A DNA stretch of 64,000 bases, from the NCBI RefSeq assembly GCF_017916325.1, contig NC_090167.1, forward strand, positions 476,501 through 540,500. Reading direction: 5' to 3'. The position numbers and the translations under genes were made by a program. A model generated the notes under the pieces. It did no database searches. It saw only the letters and a program-made list of their open reading frames with translations, and was not told where the DNA came from. Source of the DNA: Leishmania martiniquensis (taxonomy: Eukaryota; Euglenozoa; Kinetoplastea; Trypanosomatida; Trypanosomatidae). This document shows, piece after piece, positions 59,701 to 64,000 of the stretch (within the stretch, counting starts at the first letter, position 1; the number at the start of each line of letters is the position of its first letter).

Positions 59701-60142
59701 CAATACCGTGTACAAGTTCGGGTTGGATAAGTTCCTCTTGAAGTGGAAACCACTGCACCTGTGCACGGCGGATTTCAGGCTCATGAACGGGGAGAGGACA
59801 GACGACGGCCTGACGGTGTTCGACCTCTTCACTACCGAAAATGAGCAGGAAGCCCACTTTCCAGGCGCTGTCGGCGTCTTCACAGATATGCAGATGCGCG
59901 CCTACCAGCTCCAAAATAGCGTGATCGTTGAACTCGAGCTGGCCGATATCGTCGAGAAAGCGGGCCCCAACGGACAGCCGGCGACGCAATGGGTGTTCCA
60001 TCGTCTGCGTGTCGACAAGCCGCGCCCTAACAAGACGTCGGTTGTTGAAAGCATCGTGAAACTGAAGCACCTCACATATCAGGAGCTGCTTGATCACTGC
60101 AAGGTGCTCCGTTTCACTGGACCCAACACCTCCTCTTCCTAA
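56777..60142 (+). CDS. CE1: Cytoplasmic mRNA (re)capping enzyme CE1: NMP-kinase-like domain plus guanylyltransferase, with N-terminal PAM2 motif
   Basis: This 1121-residue protein starts at MSLNPNAPSFDP. Residues 3-12 (LNPNAPSFDP) match the PAM2 consensus that binds the MLLE domain of poly(A)-binding protein; FDPTAKPFIP (10-19) and LCSEPETFVP (22-31) are weaker copies. Residues about 35-560 are disordered (Pro/Gln/Ser/Ala, with a long Ala run near 325). A kinase domain follows with P-loop GCRGSGKTT (G577-K583-T584) and an adenylate-kinase-like LHLSSGDMYKEGKQP. The C-terminal guanylyltransferase has K821-V-D-G-E-R, the covalent GMP site, then GFPFAFTGCYDFNALF, EWMLDAEM and FLLKWKP near the end. 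The T. brucei homologue has 5'-RNA kinase plus guanylyltransferase activity and recaps cytoplasmic mRNA. The PAM2 motifs suggest it is recruited to poly(A) mRNA, which is an inference. Confidence 0.95.
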   Translation: MSLNPNAPSFDPTAKPFIPSFLCSEPETFVPPVYHPTPQFNPQLRGLAGAGPVSNDDVPLLSGFKRSSKPVVTTPAPSADTYETPSSLAAAGGKTSPPGLPGQAAGGTGGPPIMWRSLSPMPGAAEAFPTRPMMNPNSAMLSAASMAVGTAQGGSRGNTAANLSSGMGAEVSSERLDGDQPPILGWSSSSMRRLPSSSPSGSPLSLQQQQNSGPRYTAPPQQVLTQPPAAAIPRSQDRSGQSTSGVSFFPGYGSYATSVSGGNAPHPQPHSPAQGAPPSQRPLLQHQQQQQGPQHLYQNQQPTFPPKAAPVLPRSAQERQAAAAAAAAAAAAAATASEGSRGASPNSIGASEASNTVPTRHSNQEQRGPSPPTVPEPRSETVSQQAPPPPPPQQQHLDQANAGSATPAPRHAASNPPVSAQVPPRISSAPMTRAIRVGVAGGSTAYSAALAAGTALPYSGPTRGLAPANHAGAGSRLPRALPSAAGAHGAAPAANTSSPSGSPAPATAPQTHVVPSPQPKGTAKLPSGPAGPTLTAAHVPRPGALTSVAALSGWRPPQFARKAAPTNSDPLIVMIFGCRGSGKTTQAESIAERYHLLHLSSGDMYKEGKQPFAEMEQAVRDNFGPEAKNRSYNGLVLDRFVATGEMDAYYLQAALNVCQLPVPFVFWLQVDPKEGLRRAQSRGDQKSGADHWRYVEQRAQAEIADRVYKKIGVLHTIDCNTLEARRVGDRIFSIIDGLFPKRSRNIRLPQATPVAGYEKFHLLDDYTDFLQLTREVHAAIGNTSGRTDSAPLSSIGGYVDASSFANRHECKRMSSMYVTLKVDGERYLIVKHSHFGVLGFPFAFTGCYDFNALFDSLMFLSAFEMVGDKQEESNGIEWMLDAEMSTCANETNQPQPLLHIIDYVYFGGKQAKRTPFFERYELLREWFRLMVQSSGEAGAYAPVVLKQYAPINDLPKLLPRFEDAPFAVDGIVFQGNTVYKFGLDKFLLKWKPLHLCTADFRLMNGERTDDGLTVFDLFTTENEQEAHFPGAVGVFTDMQMRAYQLQNSVIVELELADIVEKAGPNGQPATQWVFHRLRVDKPRPNKTSVVESIVKLKHLTYQELLDHCKVLRFTGPNTSSS

Positions 60143-63100
60143 AGGCGCGCGCAGGCACATCCGTAAGGAGCAGTGGCGACAAAGATGGAGGGAGGCGGAT
60201 GGCGCTTGCGTACGCCACTGCTTTTGGCACGCAATGGCTTCTGTGTCTCGGGCTTGAGCACATTTTCCGTTTTTTTCAGCGAAGATTGAATGGGCAGGGG
60301 CACGCCGAACACGTTGGCTCGGAAGAGAGCGTTGTGGGCACCGGAGGCGTCTATTTGTTGGAGAGGGTGATGATATTTATTTAGGGTCGCTCGGTGAACA
60401 GGAGCACCTGTGACGGCGGCCTTGATGGCTTGGTTCTGCAGGTCGTGTGCGTGCGTCTGCGTTTGTGGTCGCCAGCAGCCACTCCTCCTCCCTTTGTATC
60501 TTGGACAACGGTGTTGCTCCTCGCGGAGGGGCTTGGTGTAGTATGCGTGAGGGTTCCTCCGCTTTTTCTTCCCTCTCTAGCTTCTTTCTGGCGACCATCG
60601 ACGCGTTTCTTCTACCGCCTCTTTTCCACGACGCATCTGACCTTGTCGACTTGCCGTGACTGGCGCGCAGTGGCTCTGCCTCTCTCTCTCGAGGAATGAT
60701 GGCGTTGCCTTCAGTTGCTCATCATGTAGTGGCACCACTATTGCGAGCGGGCTGCTCTTGTGCGGCACTCTGGGGTTTCTTGGTTGTTGTTCATCTGCCA
60801 TTCGGTCACATAGTTTAGTCGGCCTCCCTCCAAAGGTGCCTCTGTGCATGTTACTATGTCCAAGCCACGCATTCTGTACGTGGCGCTCGGAATCTGATAG
60901 TCTCTCTCATGTCGTCCTCACCGTATGGCTGCTGCACGTCGTGAAGTAGTGTTGTGTGCCTGTATGGGGTCTGTCTAGCTGTGTGCTTACTGGGCCCTTT
61001 TCTGTCGAGGGGGGGCAAACGCGTGTGTGATAATGTGTGCAGGAGTAAGAAGCGATGTGAGGCAGACGATGAAGAGTCGTTTTAGAGGGAAAAGGAGGAA
61101 AGGGGAAGGCAAAGGGGCTGCAGGAAGAAGGCAGCGCTGCCTCGAGTACCGAAAATGGTGACTGCGTGCGGAGAAACGGAGGTGGAGGAGGCTCCATAGC
61201 TCGAACGCAAATGGCGACGAGGAGCTGTAAATAGATCAGCCTTCCGCTTCACGACTACCCCACCTCCTCCACTTCGGCGTTTTCAATCTCCTAGACCGTC
61301 TCCGGACTCATGCAGTGAGGAACGACGCGAGCGATACATATACAGTGTGTCTGTGTGTGTGTGCTCATCTCTTCGTGGTGTTCGACGACTACCACCGCGC
61401 TCGCTCACTCTCTTCTCTGTCATCCTTCTCTCTCTTTCTTGTGTGTGCCCTCTCACTTTCCCCTTCGCGTAAACGCCCACTGTTGCCCCACGTCAGAAAC
61501 GAAAAGTAAAGAAATGATGAGAAGTAAAAGAAAGAGAAAGAAAAAATGCCACCATGAAGACTACACGCGCGTAGAAGAGCACAGCAGTGGCCTGAGGGGG
61601 AGGACCGCGGCGCTCTCCTCTCTCTGCCACTCTCTTAGTCTCGCTCCCGCAGAGGGGAGGGGGGGATGAATCTCATTTTACCTTGTTGCGATTGCTCTGA
61701 CCAAACGCCACCCGAGCCGTGACGTGCGGACGAATCCCATCAAGGCCACGTACCCACGCACACCGACCGTGTTAGCCGACCGCATTGTCCGCACGGGCAG
61801 CTGACTTCGTTGCAAGTGATAGATGTGATGACGTCGGAAGTGTCTCTCCCTCACTCTCTTTCTCCCTCTCTTGCTTCGTCTCCATGTTTCTCTCTGTCCC
61901 GGGGTAACCGTATCCTGCCCGCGTGGGACCTGCACCCCTCCTTCTCACTCCCGCATATGCCCTTCGCCACCCACTCACCCCCGTGCATGGAAGAACGTCC
62001 ATTGTGGTGTTTTTCCTTTTCCCCCTCTTTTCCCATTGTTTTCCTCGAAAGAACGCCCGTTAACCGCACAGACACACACACACACAGATAAGCGGGCACT
62101 CAGACGGCAGGCGACTCGCACTAGCACGTACTCAAACGTGCGGCTGTTCGACATTCGCTCCTCCTCTCACCTCACTGTCACCCTCCTTCCTCCTCCACGT
62201 GAAACGGCAAAAGAAAAAGAGAAATAGGCTCCAGACACATTCTTTCGCAGAGCTGATAGTACACAACCCCCTTCTCTCCACACACACCCCACCTCGCCGA
62301 CAAAAGGGCTAGTGAGTGCGTATCAGTTAGTGGGGCTTGTGCTGTCTCCCTCTCTCTTTCTCTCTGCTCCTGCCTGTCATTCCATTCTTAGTCGGAGGTT
62401 CTGACCTGTGAGTCTCCTCCCATTTGGGTGCTTCTCTTCGAGGCACCGCTTCCCCTCATCGAGCAAAATTCACTGAAGGGGCGCGCAGAAGCGTTTGCTT
62501 CAACAGGAATACACGCACACACAGCGGCACAAGAAGTAGAAACAAAACCCAATCAGCAGCTGCCGTAGTCTGTGGTCACTGAGCATTATCCATCTGTTTG
62601 TGTCCCCCCTATAAGGTCTGCGTTTCTCTCGGTCTTGCTCTCGGGGACGTTTTTTGTTTGCTGTGGTCGGGAGAGGGGAGAGGTGGGTAGGGTTGCTGTC
62701 GCTATAGTGGCAGATTTTCTTGGCGGACTCTGCGAGTGGGACGCTACGCCACCACGTGTGAGGCGTACGTGTGTCCGTGTCGGGGGTATGACTGCGTAGC
62801 CGCGTGCTTTGTAGTCGTCGTGCCGGTTCTGCTTTCCTTTTTTCTGTTTCTGTGCACATTTGTCATTCTGTCAGTGTCGTTGCGGTGGTCTCCGCTCTTC
62901 CTTTTCCGGTAGGCGATTCCAACCGAAAGCGAGGACGTGCGCCGCCTCCACGGTATTTTTACAAGGCGCTAGGCTTCGCCAGAGATCGCTTGCTTGCCCG
63001 CTCGCTCTCCTTTACATCCCGTAGCGATTTGCGCTGCCATTGTAGCAGTGCTGTAAGGCTGTGTCGGTTGCGTGATCTGGGGCTCTTTTCTGTTTGGCTG

Positions 63101-63838
63101 TGCGTCAGTGAGTAGACCATTTCTTGGGAAGGATTCTCTTCTACCGGCGCTGTGACACATACACGTACAGACACACAAGCACGTGTAAAGGAAGACAGGA
63201 GAGCCAAAGAACCGATACTTGTGCGCCGTCTCTCACCTGACCTCTCATTATCCCCGCCACCCCAGCCCACCTCTCCTTCCCTCCCCCCATTTCCATTTCT
63301 ATACATATTATTTCTCTCTTGCTCATTCGTTTGGTACCGAAGCAAATCCGTCCCCAAACGCGGTGTCTCTCTCTCTCACAGTGTGCGTGCGTGTGTGTGT
63401 GTGTGTCTTCAGCTGTGCTCATTGCTTTAGCCTTCCTCTCTGTCTCGCTGTGGCGCTGCCGTTGGACGTTCTCCCTCGGACGTCGACGTGCGGGCGTGTG
63501 TGTGTGTTGTGGACGCCTTCTTGTCTCATTTGCTCTTGGCTTTCCGAAGCTCGTGTGGCACTCGTCTCGCTTTCCCCTCTCAGTCTCCCCATCGCCCCGC
63601 CGCGATATTTTCGTCCGTCCTCCGGTGAAAGCTGGTCTTCTTCGTTTTCATCGTTGTGCGCCTCTCGGTGGCCCATACGTCATCACGGGGGAGTGTGCCC
63701 GGAACGCTGCGGCTGCATACACACACATCCACACGCATACACACGCACACAGCCAACGTTTCACTAAGGGATATATAGTCGCGATCGAAAGCCGCGCTTC
63801 TTCTTAAGGCGCATATCTGTTTGAACCCCTCAGCGACC
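60143..63838. other. 3.7 kb intergenic/UTR region
   Basis: Long CT/TG-rich spacer with many simple runs, including CA-rich patches near 62073-62088 and 63718-63752 and a GT run near 63389-63406. Open frames up to 182 codons are low-complexity. Probably the long 3' UTR of CE1 plus the leader of the following gene. Confidence 0.6.
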
Positions 63839-64000
63839 ATGTCGAATCTCAACCCCAACGCGCCATCGTTCCCGATATCGAAATACCAGTCGAGCCCGAC
63901 GCACAGCAAGCAAGGCTACAACAACGGCGGGGGTCCCGGAGGCGCAATGCAAAGCGAGCGCTACAGTGGAGGAATGATGTACGACAACAGCAACTACCAC
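63839..64000 (+). CDS. N-terminal fragment of an unknown protein with a PAM2-like motif (cut by window end)
   Basis: An ATG at 63839 opens a frame that continues to the last base (54 codons) with mostly G/C third positions. It begins MSNLNPNAPSFPISKY: residues 4-11 (LNPNAPSF) are the same as in the CE1 PAM2 motif, although the usual F-x-P ending is replaced by F-P-I. The rest is Gly/Ser/Asn/Tyr/Gln-rich and probably disordered, as in many RNA-binding or mRNA granule proteins. The domain that would identify it lies outside the window. A role in poly(A)-binding-protein-linked mRNA regulation is an inference from the motif. Confidence 0.8.
   Translation, partial: MSNLNPNAPSFPISKYQSSPTHSKQGYNNGGGPGGAMQSERYSGGMMYDNSNYH

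Noticed and set aside
1..64000. Strand-switch region, CRISPR array, rRNA or intact transposon
   Set aside because: All supported genes are on the + strand, no spaced short repeats of CRISPR type occur, and no rRNA-like or transposase/reverse-transcriptase sequence was recognised.

Overview
This window looks like nuclear DNA from a kinetoplastid protozoan, most likely Leishmania or a close relative. Every credible gene lies on the + strand, as in a polycistronic directional gene cluster. The genes show no sign of introns and have G/C-rich third codon positions. The 0.7 to 5.6 kb spacers are filled with CT-rich tracts, (TG)n/(CA)n microsatellites and TA runs. Many start codons are preceded by a polypyrimidine tract and an AG with no ATG in between, the arrangement expected of spliced-leader trans-splicing. 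The species is inferred from these features and from the protein families, not from a database match.

Layout, left to right: C-terminal tail of an upstream gene (2-94); coiled-coil protein (1297-3684); ArfGAP (4848-6062); BBSome subunit BBS9/PTHB1 (7308-10064); USP10-like ubiquitin hydrolase (11445-13043); three CRAL-TRIO plus GOLD (Sec14-like) genes (14185-15621, 21263-22744, 24665-26968); two possible very small ORFs (27220-27360, 29037-29165); RNA polymerase II subunit Rpb7 (29557-30156); a small single-pass membrane protein (30826-31110); a divergent protein-kinase-fold protein (33466-35157); a peptide deformylase-like protein (37666-38481); a WLM/Wss1-type metalloprotease with a RanBP2 zinc finger and a C-terminal SUMO-interacting motif (39230-40474); an unrecognised protein with a helical C-terminal half (41147-42811); a PPPDE plus PUL protein (43863-45749); CPSF160 (47153-51763); a LicD/fukutin-type protein (52619-54091); the kinase-guanylyltransferase CE1, the cytoplasmic mRNA recapping enzyme (56777-60142); and the start of another gene cut by the window end (63839-64000).

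Functional themes are mRNA production and maintenance (Rpb7, CPSF160, CE1), membrane and ciliary traffic (ArfGAP, BBS9, Sec14-like proteins), and ubiquitin/SUMO-linked proteolysis (USP, WLM protease, PPPDE-PUL). Physical clustering is not evidence of co-regulation here, because trypanosomatid transcription units mix functions.

The most notable observations are: (1) CE1 begins with a textbook PAM2 (poly(A)-binding-protein-binding) motif followed by two overlapping or adjacent PAM2-like copies, and the next gene also begins with a PAM2-like motif; (2) two base-for-base identical 376 bp direct repeats lie 26,279 bp apart and bracket ten recognised genes; (3) the WLM protease ends in a SUMO-interacting motif; (4) the kinase-like protein has DFE in place of DFG; (5) there is a perfect 11-bp-stem intergenic hairpin. 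No rRNA, tRNA, CRISPR array or intact transposon was recognised.
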